Of a stretch of 64,000 nt of DNA, positions 1-8,763 are shown one piece after another. The stretch is from Sporosarcina gallistercoris (GTDB lineage Bacteria > Bacillota > Bacilli > Bacillales_A > Planococcaceae): positions 146,520 to 210,519 of the forward strand of contig NZ_JACSQY010000004.1 in the NCBI RefSeq assembly GCF_014836415.1, written 5' to 3'. The position numbers and the translations under genes were made by a program. Position 1 is the first letter of the stretch; each line of letters begins with the position of its first letter. The notes beneath the pieces are model-generated. The model saw only the letters and a list, made by a program, of their open reading frames with translations. It ran no database searches and was not told the DNA's origin.

Positions 1-307
1 CGGCTTTAATCGCTTTATGGGCAAAGAAGTCGAATGTCTGGTTATCGAAATTGATGTCATACCAGGCATTCGGTTCGTAGGAATGATTGAACAGCATGCC
101 ATATCCTAACAAAATTGCGGAGTGATTCACTCCATACTCAAAAGCATAATCTCCAAGGATTGTTTTCTCAATATGAGCATGCTGCTCGTTTGGATAAGAA
201 ATGATCGGAGCTGCATGCAGCATCTGACCTTTTTCGATATCACATGTAGCAAATACACCTCTATTGAACTCGCCATCACTTATTTTGGAAGTTTTCACTT
301 CAATCAT
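1..307 (-). CDS. SET-domain protein, C-terminal part beyond window
   Basis: I translated this partial reading frame by hand; it runs off the left edge after about 102 codons. The start ATG is preceded by a GAGAAGG ribosome site about 9 bases away. The protein opens MIEVKTSKISDGEFNRGVFA and contains the SET-family features G-R-G-V-F-A near residue 16, I-x-K-G-x-x-L near residue 25 and N-H-S-x-x-P-N near residue 78. These are the SET motifs that bind S-adenosylmethionine and shape the lysine channel. The family methylates protein lysines; small bacterial members have unknown substrates. The final Y-containing motif lies outside the window. Assignment to the fold is fairly safe, the substrate is unknown. 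Confidence 0.8.
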   Translation of the reverse strand, partial: MIEVKTSKISDGEFNRGVFATCDIEKGQMLHAAPIISYPNEQHAHIEKTILGDYAFEYGVNHSAILLGYGMLFNHSYEPNAWYDINFDNQTFDFFAHKAIKA

Positions 308-426
308 TTATTCGCCTTCTCACTTTTAGAATTTCATGCTCCACTATACCATGGACAGAGGCACTACCGGGCATATCAATGTCATTTCATGTAATCAACC
401 CGAAACGCCGATAGGTAAACGAACTC

Positions 427-1155
427 TCAGCTCTTATCGGTTGGTACCGCACAGCTGTCATCCGTACATGTAGCATCTGCTCCATTATCCGGTGACAGGT
501 TTTCAAAAGCGGATACAGACTGTTCTTCTTCCAAGACTTTTTCGAGCGCTTGTAAAAATGCTTCTGGTGGCTGTGCACCTGAAATCGCATACTTTCTATT
601 GAATACAAAGAATGGTACGCCTGTTACCCCTAACAGTTTTGCTTCTTCGATGTCTGCTCGTACTTCATCGGCATACGCTTCCGGGTTACTCGCAACAGCA
701 AGCGCTTCTTCTTTGGATAAACCAGCTTCAACCGCAAGTTCAACTAGTACCACTTCGTTGCCCACGTCTTTCGATTCTGTGAAGTTTGCATACAACAGCT
801 TCTCTGCCAGTACAGCATCTTTGCCGTGAACTTTTGCAAACTTCGTCATCCGGTGGGCGTCAAACGTATTCGTCGGTTTCATCGTATCGAAATTGAACTC
901 CAGCCCCACTTCTTTCGCTTGTTGCGCGATAGACGCCGTCATTTGTTTCGCTTTTTCAGCACCGCCAAACTTGGCTCCCATACTCTCATAGAAGTTCTGT
1001 CCGCTATACTTCGCAGAATCCGGATCTAATTGGAAACTTTTGAACTCGATTTCTATGCGGTCTTTCCCTCTGATTTCATCCAACGCGACTTCCAACTTAC
1101 GCTTTCCGATGTAACAGAACGGGCATACGAAATCCGACCAAATTTCAATTTTCAT
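427..1155 (-). CDS. DsbA-family FrnE-like oxidoreductase
   Basis: A 242-residue thioredoxin-fold protein of the DsbA/FrnE family, cytosolic because no signal peptide is visible. It starts MKIEIWSDFVCPFCYIGKRK, with the redox CPFC motif at residues 11-14, followed by the long helical insertion typical of the family and the cis-Pro segment GVTGVPFFVFN near residue 180. The C-terminal tail carries two more cysteines (CTDDSC near residue 230) that could form a second disulfide, as seen in FrnE proteins. Family members act as thiol-disulfide oxidoreductases in oxidative and thiol stress. A GGGGAG ribosome site supports the start. The gene is monocistronic, with an inverted repeat about 75 bases upstream. 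Confidence 0.87.
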   Translation of the reverse strand: MKIEIWSDFVCPFCYIGKRKLEVALDEIRGKDRIEIEFKSFQLDPDSAKYSGQNFYESMGAKFGGAEKAKQMTASIAQQAKEVGLEFNFDTMKPTNTFDAHRMTKFAKVHGKDAVLAEKLLYANFTESKDVGNEVVLVELAVEAGLSKEEALAVASNPEAYADEVRADIEEAKLLGVTGVPFFVFNRKYAISGAQPPEAFLQALEKVLEEEQSVSAFENLSPDNGADATCTDDSCAVPTDKS

Positions 1156-1229
1156 GTGTGTTCTCCCCTTTTCGTTAATAGACCTTTAATGAGACCACTA
1201 TACCATTCGATATTCTGGAAACGAATTAG

Positions 1230-1243
1230 TTAGCTTGAGCTAA
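1230..1243. promoter_or_regulatory. inverted repeat upstream of FrnE-like gene
   Basis: The sequence TTAGC-TTGA-GCTAA is a perfect 5-bp inverted repeat around a 4-base centre. It lies 75 bases before the FrnE-like start. The half site TTAGCTTG also occurs upstream of the MhqE-like dioxygenase (40056-40063), which suggests but does not prove a shared regulator. Confidence 0.35.
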
Positions 1244-1366
1244 TGTTTTCGGGCCCATGTTACCTTTCAGATAAACCGGGTATTCATATGATTAGATAAC
1301 ACTTTTCTCGCAGTTCCAGTGGGGCACGGGAAATTTTAATAATGAAACTAAGAAAGGTTGGATATT

Positions 1367-2020
1367 GTGAAAGTACTAGTTATTGGAGCAAATGGACAAA
1401 TCGGTAAGCAGCTTGTTTCATTGATTCAAGAGAGTGATTCGTTGAAAGCCAAAGCGATGATACGGAAACAAGAACAGGCCTCTTATTTCGAAGAACTCGG
1501 AGCTGAGACAGTTTTAGTGGATTTGGAAGATGACACGAAAAAAATTGCAGAAGCGGCTGAAGGTGTAGATGCGATTGTGTTCGCAGCTGGATCCGGACCG
1601 AAAACAGGTCCCGACAAAACGATGCTGATCGACTTGGATGGCGCAGTGAAGTCAATTGAAGCAGCGAAACAGGCGAACGTGAAGCGTTTTGTCTTAATCA
1701 GCTCTTATGATACGTCGCGTGAAGCGATTCAAGAAGCGGATTCCTCATTCGCCCCTTATGTTGCGGCGAAACATTATGCGGATGATTGGCTGCGCAGAAC
1801 GGATTTAGACTACACGATTGTGCATCCGGGTATGTTAACGAACGACGACGGCACTGGTAAAATCGAAGCGGCAGAGAAAGTCGAAGCGAACAAAGTACCG
1901 CGAGATGACATCGCTCAAGTTCTTCTTGCTTGCTTGGAAGACAAGTCGACAATCGGAAAAGAGTTTCAAGTGATTGCAGGCGACACACCGGTGAAAGAAG
2001 CAGTTGCTTCATTGAAATAA
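1367..2020 (+). CDS. NAD(P)-binding SDR-like protein (YwnB/YhfK type)
   Basis: An atypical short-chain dehydrogenase of 217 residues. It opens MKVLVIGANGQIGKQL, which gives the Rossmann motif G-A-N-G-Q-I-G at residues 7-13. A longer frame with a TTG at 1358 exists, but the AAAGG ribosome site abuts that codon and sits 9 bases before the GTG at 1367, so the GTG is chosen. Members are NAD(P)H-binding flavin-reductase or epimerase-like proteins of unclear substrate; the SS-Y region (LISSYDTSR) is near residue 112. A strong hairpin terminator follows directly. Substrate and pathway cannot be named from sequence. Confidence 0.85.
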   Translation: MKVLVIGANGQIGKQLVSLIQESDSLKAKAMIRKQEQASYFEELGAETVLVDLEDDTKKIAEAAEGVDAIVFAAGSGPKTGPDKTMLIDLDGAVKSIEAAKQANVKRFVLISSYDTSREAIQEADSSFAPYVAAKHYADDWLRRTDLDYTIVHPGMLTNDDGTGKIEAAEKVEANKVPRDDIAQVLLACLEDKSTIGKEFQVIAGDTPVKEAVASLK

Positions 2021-2033
2021 CGACATCGAATAA

Positions 2034-2070
2034 CCGTACTCCGACTTCAACTACGGAGTACGGCTATTTT
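2034..2070 (+). terminator. rho-independent terminator
   Basis: A 10-bp perfect stem CCGTACTCCG / CGGAGTACGG encloses a 10-base loop and is followed by CTATTTT. It lies just after the SDR-like gene and could also serve the opposite strand. Confidence 0.85.
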
Positions 2071-2209
2071 GTCTGTTACAAATAATGAATTCACTCAGTG
2101 AACTATAAAGTCCTCGGCAATTATTTTTTATCGCAACCATAGTAGATTGACGCACATCTGTCCTCATAGAGGTACGTCACTTCTTTTATTTTCATCCTAT
2201 CATGGTAAT

Positions 2210-2971
2210 TTACTTTGCAGTTTGACCGCCATCTACTGCTAAATTGACTCCCGTGATATAAGACGATTTGTCTGAGCAAAGCCATAAAGCTGCTTGCGCT
2301 TGTTCTTCAGGCCGTCCCATTCTTCCAAGTGGAATGTCGTTTTCCACATATTTCGCCTGGTCCGGAACTTCTTTCGCCCATGCTTCCACAGCTGGGGTTA
2401 ATGTCATACCGGGGCAAATCGAATTCACCCGAATTCCCTTTTTCGCATATTCCAAAGCTACCGATTTCGTCAGTCCGTTAACTGCCCACTTGGCTGCGCT
2501 ATAAGTAGCTAGGTTTTCCGATCCGATAAGACCGGAAGTTGAGGCCGTATTGACAATCGCTCCTCCACCTGAAGCCAACATAGCAGGAATTTGATGTTTC
2601 AACGAATAGTACAAGCTCGATTGTGTAATTTGAATACACCGATCCCAGTCAGCCGTTTTCGTTTCTGCTATCGGCATGGATGGTGCACCAATCCCCGCAT
2701 TATTATGTGCCCAATCCAGACGGCCATAATGAGCAACTGTCTGCTCCACGAGTTCTTTGACATCTTGTTCTTCGGCAACGTTACAGCGCAAGAAAATCGC
2801 CTCTCCGCCAGCATCTACAATTTGCTGCACCGTTTCGTTACCCGCATCTTCATTAATGTCTGAGACGACCACCTTTGCTCCTTCTTCCGCAAAAGCGAGC
2901 GCGCTAGCTCTTCCTAATCCACTTCCAGCTGCCGTAACAATCCCTACTTTGTCTTTCATTAAATTCCCCAT
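2210..2971 (-). CDS. classical short-chain dehydrogenase/reductase
   Basis: A 253-residue classical SDR. After the chosen start the protein reads MGNLMKDKVGIVTAAGSGLG, with the nucleotide-binding A-A-G-S-G-L-G motif, the N-N-A-G structural motif near residue 88, catalytic Ser near 141 and Y-S-A-A-K near 155, and an S-I-C-P-G segment near 185. It should catalyse NAD(P)-dependent oxidation or reduction of an alcohol or ketone; the substrate is unknown. A longer in-frame ATG exists, but the AAAGGGGG ribosome site sits 7 bases before the MGNL start, which decides the choice. Transcribed alone and convergent with the upstream SDR-like gene. Confidence 0.88.
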   Translation of the reverse strand: MGNLMKDKVGIVTAAGSGLGRASALAFAEEGAKVVVSDINEDAGNETVQQIVDAGGEAIFLRCNVAEEQDVKELVEQTVAHYGRLDWAHNNAGIGAPSMPIAETKTADWDRCIQITQSSLYYSLKHQIPAMLASGGGAIVNTASTSGLIGSENLATYSAAKWAVNGLTKSVALEYAKKGIRVNSICPGMTLTPAVEAWAKEVPDQAKYVENDIPLGRMGRPEEQAQAALWLCSDKSSYITGVNLAVDGGQTAK

Positions 2972-3139
2972 ATTCCATCCCCCTTTATATTCATTCATTC
3001 TAAATATTCTATATTTTCAGCAGGAAACCCTTCTTTTAACTTTAAATCATTCCAATATGGATAAAAGATATTATCATGTGGCCAATGTAACATCGAACAT
3101 TTTAAAAGGAACGAGAACATTATGATTTCCCTAATAGAA

Positions 3140-4180
3140 TTAGTTTGATTCTTTCTCTGACGGACCTTTGCTATCCAGTTGTCTTTTGTTCTTTGCTACG
3201 AGTTTTTCGAAATAGGAAAGCTCTGAAGGATCTTGTGGCTCCTTTGCAGTGTAAGGTAACTGATCTTCTTTTTGTTCAGGTATAACCATTGGATCCATCT
3301 TCTCTTGTTCGTTAGAGTGATAGGATTTTTCCACCTCATTAAGAGCCGTTACTTCATCTTCAAGAATTGTTGGTCGGCTAGTTGAATCGGGTAATTCAAG
3401 ATCAAGTGGTGAAGCAGTCTCCTCTTTTTCCGTACTCACAAGATTTTGCCCTTCTTGAAGTATCGGATTATTAAGTATGTCATTCAATGTAGCGAACCAC
3501 CATTTCAACTCATTCAAAAGCTTCTCGTATTCAGGACTGTTCGTTCCTAACTCCATGAATTTGTCTTTCACGAAATTGACTTGGTAGAAAGGATTGGATT
3601 CGTTCCGAATTTGAATGACCAGTGCTAACGTGTGCACTTTATTAGATGTATGATCTTTCGGAATATCGTTAGTAATTTTTTCTTGTATATATTCCAACAT
3701 CGGGATATTTGTGGTCGTGTACGACATATTAAGAACTTCAGAATTCTCCACTATTGAAATGGCTTCCAATTCAAGGTACCGATAATTGTATTGTGCGTAA
3801 GTCATGTTCACTTTTGGCTGATTTGCCGGCATTCCAAGGTCGTCCAATGCGCGCCAACAAAAAATCTGACGTGATTCATTATGTAGTGTAATTCTTGTTA
3901 ACGCATCGCTTGAAACACATGTAATCGTACTTTCCTCATCACCTGTTAATGATTGGATACACCTTAATTTCTCTCTCTGTTCAGCCAGTCTGCGCTCCTC
4001 TAAAGTATTCGCTTTAGCGAAAAACGGAATCGCTAAAACTAGAAGCATACATCCACTTACTCCCCCTATCCATCCCGCTCCTTTAAATAAGGTAAGAGCT
4101 AAGAAGGTAAAACCAACAAGGGGAGTGAGACAACCAAGACAACCTAATAAATTGGATAATTTAGTAGATATAGGTTCCAT
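3140..4180 (-). CDS. hypothetical membrane-anchored protein
   Basis: I do not recognise this 346-residue protein. Two hydrophobic stretches at about residues 12-35 and 38-55 suggest a membrane hairpin, followed by a basic R-L-A-E-Q-R-E-K segment and a large soluble domain that should face the cytoplasm. The last third (after about residue 240) is rich in E, S, P and D and looks disordered. The start is odd: AAAGGAGG abuts the ATG with no spacer, and no other normal start codon lies close behind. Transcribed alone. No conserved motif lets me propose a function. Confidence 0.65.
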   Translation of the reverse strand: MEPISTKLSNLLGCLGCLTPLVGFTFLALTLFKGAGWIGGVSGCMLLVLAIPFFAKANTLEERRLAEQREKLRCIQSLTGDEESTITCVSSDALTRITLHNESRQIFCWRALDDLGMPANQPKVNMTYAQYNYRYLELEAISIVENSEVLNMSYTTTNIPMLEYIQEKITNDIPKDHTSNKVHTLALVIQIRNESNPFYQVNFVKDKFMELGTNSPEYEKLLNELKWWFATLNDILNNPILQEGQNLVSTEKEETASPLDLELPDSTSRPTILEDEVTALNEVEKSYHSNEQEKMDPMVIPEQKEDQLPYTAKEPQDPSELSYFEKLVAKNKRQLDSKGPSEKESN

Positions 4181-4370
4181 CCTCCTTTAATGATTGGTAC
4201 ACTAATTGTAGACGAATAATTCTGATACGTTGCCAGTGATAGTTTAGTTTCATTAGTAGTGGAAACCCGATTGCTGACTCTAGTTTTCGTAGTGATTTGT
4301 TAAAAATCTTTTGATGTTCAAAAAAAGAAAAGCTTCCATCTGTAACAACTGAAAAATAGGAGGAAAAACA

Positions 4371-4673
4371 ATGCCCATTTTGTTGACGATTGGTGCTTTC
4401 ATTCTCGTGTTGTTTGGTTTCAATAAGGTCATGGGGTATGGAAGAGGGAATATTACAATGGAATTGGATGGCCGGTATACGAATCTTACCGAGCAGGCAA
4501 ATGCTGTAACTGCAGAGCTTAAGAAACAAGGTAAACACGCAGAGTATATAGGAAATGGTCGTTACTTGGTTGACGGGCTATCTTATGTTGTCCACAAACG
4601 CGCTGTTGCAATGGCAGGAGTCCCTTTGGAGCGGACCATACTGGTACCTGAAAAAAGTGAAAACAGACGCTAG
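4371..4673 (+). CDS. small single-span membrane protein, unknown
   Basis: A 100-residue protein with one N-terminal hydrophobic helix (residues 2-18), then a G-rich turn and a basic, mixed alpha/beta domain of about 75 residues ending in a charged tail. A strong AGGAGG ribosome site lies 7 bases before the ATG, and a bidirectional terminator follows, so expression is likely. The N-in topology would leave the C-terminal domain outside, or inside if inverted; the charge pattern (K19 after the helix) favours an uncleaved anchor. No family is recognised. It diverges from the hypothetical membrane protein upstream. Confidence 0.72.
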   Translation: MPILLTIGAFILVLFGFNKVMGYGRGNITMELDGRYTNLTEQANAVTAELKKQGKHAEYIGNGRYLVDGLSYVVHKRAVAMAGVPLERTILVPEKSENRR

Positions 4674-4680
4674 TTAAAAA

Positions 4681-4719
4681 TGCCAGGTACTCACCGATTT
4701 CGTGAATTCCTGGCACTTT
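4681..4719. terminator. bidirectional terminator
   Basis: Stem TGCCAGG / CCTGGCA with a 21-base loop, followed by CTTTT on the plus strand and TTTTTAAC on the minus strand. It separates the convergent small membrane protein and nitroreductase genes. Confidence 0.75.
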
Positions 4720-4727
4720 TCAAAACC

Positions 4728-5345
4728 TCAGATAAATTTCACTTTCTCCTCAATTGCAATACGAGTTGTTGAATACGATGGCGCATTTTCTTTTCCGATT
4801 GTAATAAGAACGATCGGAAAATATCGTTCCTCTAAGTTGAAGCGCTCCATGAACTTCACTTTGTCAAACCCGCCCATGGGTCCTGTTGCATAGCCTCGCT
4901 CTTTCGCAATGAGCATAAATTGCATGGCAGCGAGACCAGAATCGAACGTCGCCATATTGATACGGGACTGTTCCGATGCATGTGGATACGCTTTGAGCGC
5001 ATTGCCAACCAGTACTGCTTTGGTTGCGTCATCCACAAAACCCGCATCCGACATACTGTCATAGACTGGATCGATGTTTCTGTAAAATTCTTTATCTCCC
5101 AGAACGGCAATGACTGCAGACGCAGTTTCGATCTGCTCCTGGTTATACGCAATCTTCCTTAACTCTTTGCGTTCTTCATCGTCCAGGAAAACTAAGAACT
5201 CCCATGGTTGCAGATTACTAGTAGAAGGCGCAAGTGTCGCTTGCTCGAGCATTTCAAGAATCTCTTCTTTTTCAATGGTAAAGTCAGGATCGTATTTTCT
5301 CACTGAACGGCGTTCTTCAATAATGGCAGAAATCATGTTAGACAA
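4728..5345 (-). CDS. nitroreductase family protein
   Basis: A 205-residue FMN-dependent nitroreductase-fold protein. It opens with the family signature I-x-x-R-R-S-V-R-K-Y (residues 9-18), which binds the FMN phosphate, followed by A-P-S-T-S-N-L-Q-P-W near residue 40 and G-P-M-G-G-F near 155. Such enzymes reduce nitro groups or quinones with NAD(P)H. The start is a TTG placed 7 bases after AGGAGG; a later in-frame ATG is too distant. It is similar in type to MhqN/YodC proteins that detoxify quinones. An inverted repeat lies about 55 bases upstream and may be an operator. Confidence 0.88.
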   Translation of the reverse strand: MSNMISAIIEERRSVRKYDPDFTIEKEEILEMLEQATLAPSTSNLQPWEFLVFLDDEERKELRKIAYNQEQIETASAVIAVLGDKEFYRNIDPVYDSMSDAGFVDDATKAVLVGNALKAYPHASEQSRINMATFDSGLAAMQFMLIAKERGYATGPMGGFDKVKFMERFNLEERYFPIVLITIGKENAPSYSTTRIAIEEKVKFI

Positions 5346-5398
5346 GTGAACTCCTCCTATTGGTCAAAAAGAACTTTTAATTCATACACTAGCAGCAT

Positions 5399-5411
5399 AC
5401 TTATAGTAAGT
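5399..5411. promoter_or_regulatory. inverted repeat before nitroreductase gene
   Basis: ACTTA-TAG-TAAGT is a perfect 5-bp inverted repeat with a 3-base centre, 54 bases upstream of the TTG start. Spacing and symmetry fit a MarR or HxlR (YodB-like) operator, but this is inference only. Confidence 0.35.
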
Positions 5412-5444
5412 TAAATCGTCAAGTGTCTTGAGGAGATGAAAGGC

Positions 5445-5816
5445 TCATGACACATCATCGCTTGAAGGAAGGATATGCATACTCTCTAACAGTGCCCTCG
5501 CATCCTGATTTAAATAGGTGAGTGTATCTTCTCTGCTCACTAACCCCGCATGTTCTTTCACGATCGACTTAAAAGACCGGATGTTAAAGTGAACAGCATA
5601 CTCATTGATGGCATGAATGACCTTAATCTCCACTTGAGTCAATCGCTTTCCATCTGAGTTCAAGACAAATTCAAATAGATCTTGTGCATTGCGCTGGAGA
5701 TGATGTTTGTTTGCTTTCACCACATCAATATTATCCTCCATATACCTTCTAGCAGTTATGAAGTCCAATTCATCCACGCATTGATTGATCAGTTTAAACA
5801 ATTCATGAGAATTCAT
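5445..5816 (-). CDS. conserved hypothetical cytosolic protein
   Basis: A 123-residue, mostly helical, acidic protein without membrane segments or cysteine clusters. It starts MNSHELFKLINQCVDELDF with a good AAAGGAG ribosome site 7 bases upstream. The helical repeats and the L-F-E-F-V-L and V-I-H-A-I-N-E-Y segments are reminiscent of small Bacillales proteins of unknown role. No catalytic motif can be seen. It is monocistronic and not obviously linked to neighbours. I cannot propose a function. Confidence 0.72.
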   Translation of the reverse strand: MNSHELFKLINQCVDELDFITARRYMEDNIDVVKANKHHLQRNAQDLFEFVLNSDGKRLTQVEIKVIHAINEYAVHFNIRSFKSIVKEHAGLVSREDTLTYLNQDARALLESMHILPSSDDVS

Positions 5817-5999
5817 ACGACCACTCCTTTACTTTACCAACCCTTACCAATATACCACCATATCACTAGGTATAGGTACTCATTCCAAATTTAAAGAATA
5901 CCATGGGGATGCGGGGAACTTCAGAATAACTCTCTCCATTTCGGGTATCTCAACGATATACGTATTTATTACGGTTCGTTATGTGGGAAGGGGTTCCAA

Positions 6000-6668
6000 A
6001 TGGATAGAGATCAGCTGCACACGAAACGGATTACAAGTCTTTTAACAATCTGTGCTGCATTTTTAATGGGCTTTATCGATGCCTATACATTCATGGAGTT
6101 GGACCATGTTTTCGTGAGTGCCCAGACAGGAAACATGGTGACGTTCGGAGTCAAATTATTCACAGGTCATCCTTATGATGCCTTGGCGAACATGATCGCT
6201 TTCTTCGGTTTCATGTGTGGTGCCTTTTTAGGAGAAGTCCTTTTAGCCCGCTTGAGGCTCCCCGGGTTGCGGAGATATCGCCTGTTCCTGTATGTCCAAG
6301 CACTCCTTCTTCTAGGGCTGGCACTATTTCAAACCAAACTTGAATTGTCTGTTATGGTCTTTGTATTAGGATTACTCTCAGGCTATGCACTGACAACGTT
6401 CAGAAAAATCGGATCCACTCCCGTCAATAATGGAATCATGACCGGAAATGCACGTAATATGATGAACAGCTTGTACCTGATTCTCTTCGAAAAAGACGCT
6501 CAGGCAAAAAAAGATATGATCCATCTTTTCATCGGCATTATCACATTCGTAGCAGGGGTTGGTGCGAGTGCATCCGTCAGTGTTTGGGACCCCTCGGCTA
6601 TTCTGTGGATTGCTTTCGGGATTGTCTGTTTTTCAATCGTTGCGCTCTTTTTCTATAAGTGGACGTAA
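6000..6668 (+). CDS. YoaK (DUF1275) family membrane protein
   Basis: A 222-residue integral membrane protein with about six hydrophobic helices. The DUF1275 signature is visible: M-G-F-I-D-A-Y-T-F near residue 24 and S-A-Q-T-G-N-M-V near residue 40, followed by G-F-M-C-G-A-F-L-G-E. A second signature, N-N-G-I-M-T-G-N near residue 143, shows the internal symmetry of the family. The molecular role of YoaK proteins is unknown. Ribosome site GGAAGGGG precedes the ATG. It stands alone upstream of the aldolase gene, with about 130 bases between. Confidence 0.88.
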   Translation: MDRDQLHTKRITSLLTICAAFLMGFIDAYTFMELDHVFVSAQTGNMVTFGVKLFTGHPYDALANMIAFFGFMCGAFLGEVLLARLRLPGLRRYRLFLYVQALLLLGLALFQTKLELSVMVFVLGLLSGYALTTFRKIGSTPVNNGIMTGNARNMMNSLYLILFEKDAQAKKDMIHLFIGIITFVAGVGASASVSVWDPSAILWIAFGIVCFSIVALFFYKWT

Positions 6669-6801
6669 ACTGGCTCTAGTCTGGTTTGATGGCGTGAACG
6701 GAGTTACTCATGATAGAGTGATTAGTAATAAGGCTGATTTGGCAGTCCCATCTTTATGATTTTTTCAGGAAGTTACACACTATGGATAAGGAGTGAGTGG
6801 A

Positions 6802-7686
6802 ATGAATGAAAAACAATTGGATAAGGTGAAAAACGGAAAAGGGTTCATCGCGGCGCTCGACCAAAGTGGCGGAAGTACCCCTAAAGCACTCGCAGCATAC
6901 GGCGTGAACGAAGATGCGTATTCAAACGAGGACGAGATGTTTACATTAGTGCATGATATGAGAACGCGGATCATTACCTCCCCTGCATTTGACGCACAAC
7001 ACATATTGGGTGCGATTCTGTTTGAACAAACGATGGATCGCGAAATCGACGGAATGTACACGGCTGATTATTTAGCTGAAAAGAAAGGGATTGCTCCTTT
7101 TCTTAAAATTGACAAAGGACTAGCGGAAGAAGCAAACGGAGTCCAACTCATGAAACCGATCACCGATTTGGATGAAACCTTGAAACGAGCAAACGAACGC
7201 CATATTTTCGGGACAAAAATGCGCTCCGTCATTAAAGAGCCAAACGAAGAAGGCATCAAAGCAGTTGTCGATCAGCAATTCGAGGTAGCCAAACAAATTA
7301 TCGCTGCTGGACTTGTTCCGATTATCGAACCCGAAGTGGACATTCACAGCGGAAACAAACCCGCTTGTGAACAACTATTGAAAGATGAACTCCTGAACCA
7401 CTTGGATCAGCTGAAGGATGACGAGAATGTCATGTTGAAACTTACGATTCCTACTGAGGCGAACTTGTACAGGGAACTTATCCAGCACCCTAGAGTGGTA
7501 CGAGTTGTTGCGCTATCAGGCGGCTACTCGACAACGATTGCAAATGAAAAACTGAAAGAGAATGAAGGGTTGATCGCCAGTTTCTCAAGAGCTCTGAGCC
7601 AGGACTTGAATGCCAGCCAAACAGATGAAGAGTTCAACAGTGCTCTTGAAAAAGCGGTTCACTCGATTTACGAAGCCTCCATTTAA
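6802..7686 (+). CDS. fda: class I fructose-1,6-bisphosphate aldolase
   Basis: A 294-residue class I aldolase of the type found in Staphylococcus and Planococcaceae. It starts [20 protein letters not shown] and continues with [10 protein letters not shown], the substrate-phosphate region. E-P-E-V-D near residue 180 and M-L-K-L-T-I-P near 210 lie in the catalytic barrel; the lysine of the latter is the likely Schiff-base residue. It splits fructose-1,6-bisphosphate into glyceraldehyde-3-phosphate and dihydroxyacetone phosphate and needs no metal. A GTG three codons earlier overlaps the ribosome site; AAGGAG sits 9 bases before the ATG. A strong terminator follows. Confidence 0.93.
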   Translation: MNEKQLDKVKNGKGFIAALDQSGGSTPKALAAYGVNEDAYSNEDEMFTLVHDMRTRIITSPAFDAQHILGAILFEQTMDREIDGMYTADYLAEKKGIAPFLKIDKGLAEEANGVQLMKPITDLDETLKRANERHIFGTKMRSVIKEPNEEGIKAVVDQQFEVAKQIIAAGLVPIIEPEVDIHSGNKPACEQLLKDELLNHLDQLKDDENVMLKLTIPTEANLYRELIQHPRVVRVVALSGGYSTTIANEKLKENEGLIASFSRALSQDLNASQTDEEFNSALEKAVHSIYEASI

Positions 7687-7689
7687 GTG

Positions 7690-7735
7690 AAAAGCCTGTG
7701 CTCGCCCGTTCTTTTGGGTCTGGCACAGGCTTTTG
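7690..7735 (+). terminator. rho-independent terminator of fda
   Basis: Stem AAAGCCTGTGC / GCACAGGCTTT closes right after the fda stop and is followed by T-rich sequence. Confidence 0.85.
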
Positions 7736-7824
7736 TAATTTTTGCTTTGTGTATTCATACGAAAATGAAAAACAATACGAGTTGATTTCTATATGTTTAA
7801 ATGAAACAAACAAAATCAGGAAAA

Positions 7825-8127
7825 CTATTTACTTAATTTATAAATTCTAAATACAAGTAGGATCATTCCTAATACAATTAATATAGAAAACACTCGCGCT
7901 GTAACTAACCCTGCCACTCTAATACCTATTGGCAAAATAAGAATAAGTCCCCCACTAACCATAAGAAAAAAACCTATTGCATTTGCTAACTTATTTTTAT
8001 CTCCCTTAAATGTGCTCTCATTGAAACCTGCAATGAGTGTGAAGTCTCGTTTTTTCCATATTAGGTAACTAAAAAGGAAAAGAAGCGTACTAGTAAAAAA
8101 ACAAGCTATCATTGGACCTATATTCAT
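7825..8127 (-). CDS. DUF3784 family small membrane protein
   Basis: A 100-residue protein with three hydrophobic helices (about residues 5-22, 48-68 and 76-94). Between the first two lies A-G-F-N-E-S-T-F-K-G-D-K-N-K-L, matching the DUF3784 pattern A-G-x-N-T-x-x-x-x-D-K-x-K. Function of this family is unknown. It is AT-rich relative to neighbours and appears to be a single-gene unit. The ribosome site is weak, so the start is less certain than the frame. Confidence 0.75.
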   Translation of the reverse strand: MNIGPMIACFFTSTLLFLFSYLIWKKRDFTLIAGFNESTFKGDKNKLANAIGFFLMVSGGLILILPIGIRVAGLVTARVFSILIVLGMILLVFRIYKLSK

Positions 8128-8263
8128 ATTCGGAACACCTGACTCTTCTTCATAATTCGGCTATAGCAGTTGAGTAACATACAAGAATATATTGCTATTT
8201 ATAGCGATTGATAATCAATCTTTATACTATAGCAATAATACTCATATAGTTCCTCCCTAACCG

Positions 8264-8302
8264 TAAAAAACCCGCACCAGCTGAGTTCAGCAATGTGCGG
8301 GT
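8264..8302 (-). terminator. terminator of the chitobiose PTS operon
   Basis: Stem CCCGCAC / GTGCGGG with a run of six T on the minus strand, about 160 bases beyond the last PTS gene. The rest of the 8128-8460 gap shows no gene. Confidence 0.75.
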
Positions 8303-8460
8303 CGTTTTAACTTGAGGTGAATCGTTTTCCAATTTAAACAAGTATTATATCCATGTCGATTTACTCTATCTATAGAATTGATGCAGGCCGTGCATGAATT
8401 CTCCGTTAAGCTACTCCCAACTATTTGTACTCTCATTTAACTTCTCTTAATTCTATCAAC

Positions 8461-8763
8461 TTATCCTTTTAACGCGATCGCTTGATCCAATACTTTATCC
8501 CCTTGCATCAGTCCATACGCTAGCTGGTTGATAATATCGACTTTGACGCCTAGTGGTTCCAATTGTTGTTTAATCTTTTTTTCTAAATATCTTACTTGTG
8601 GGCCAATCAAGACAACATCGAGGTTATCCAGGTTATTTTTCAATTGTGATTCAGCGACTGCACTGACTTCCAAGTCCAGGCTGCGTTCTTCTGCTGCTTT
8701 TTTCATTTTGTTTACTAACATGGAGGTAGACATTCCTGCAGAGCACACTAGAATAATTTTCAT
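8461..8763 (-). CDS. chbB: PTS IIB, lactose/cellobiose family (chitobiose type)
   Basis: A 100-residue cytosolic IIB protein. The phosphorylated cysteine is Cys7 in MKIILVCSAGMSTS, with the P-loop-like S-A-G-M-S-T-S that follows it. It takes phosphate from IIA and hands it to the sugar carried by IIC. Its start overlaps the IIA stop by 4 bases, so the two are translationally coupled. Family sequence alone cannot separate cellobiose from diacetylchitobiose specificity; the presence of the ChbG deacetylase gene next door favours chitobiose. Confidence 0.9.
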   Translation of the reverse strand: MKIILVCSAGMSTSMLVNKMKKAAEERSLDLEVSAVAESQLKNNLDNLDVVLIGPQVRYLEKKIKQQLEPLGVKVDIINQLAYGLMQGDKVLDQAIALKG

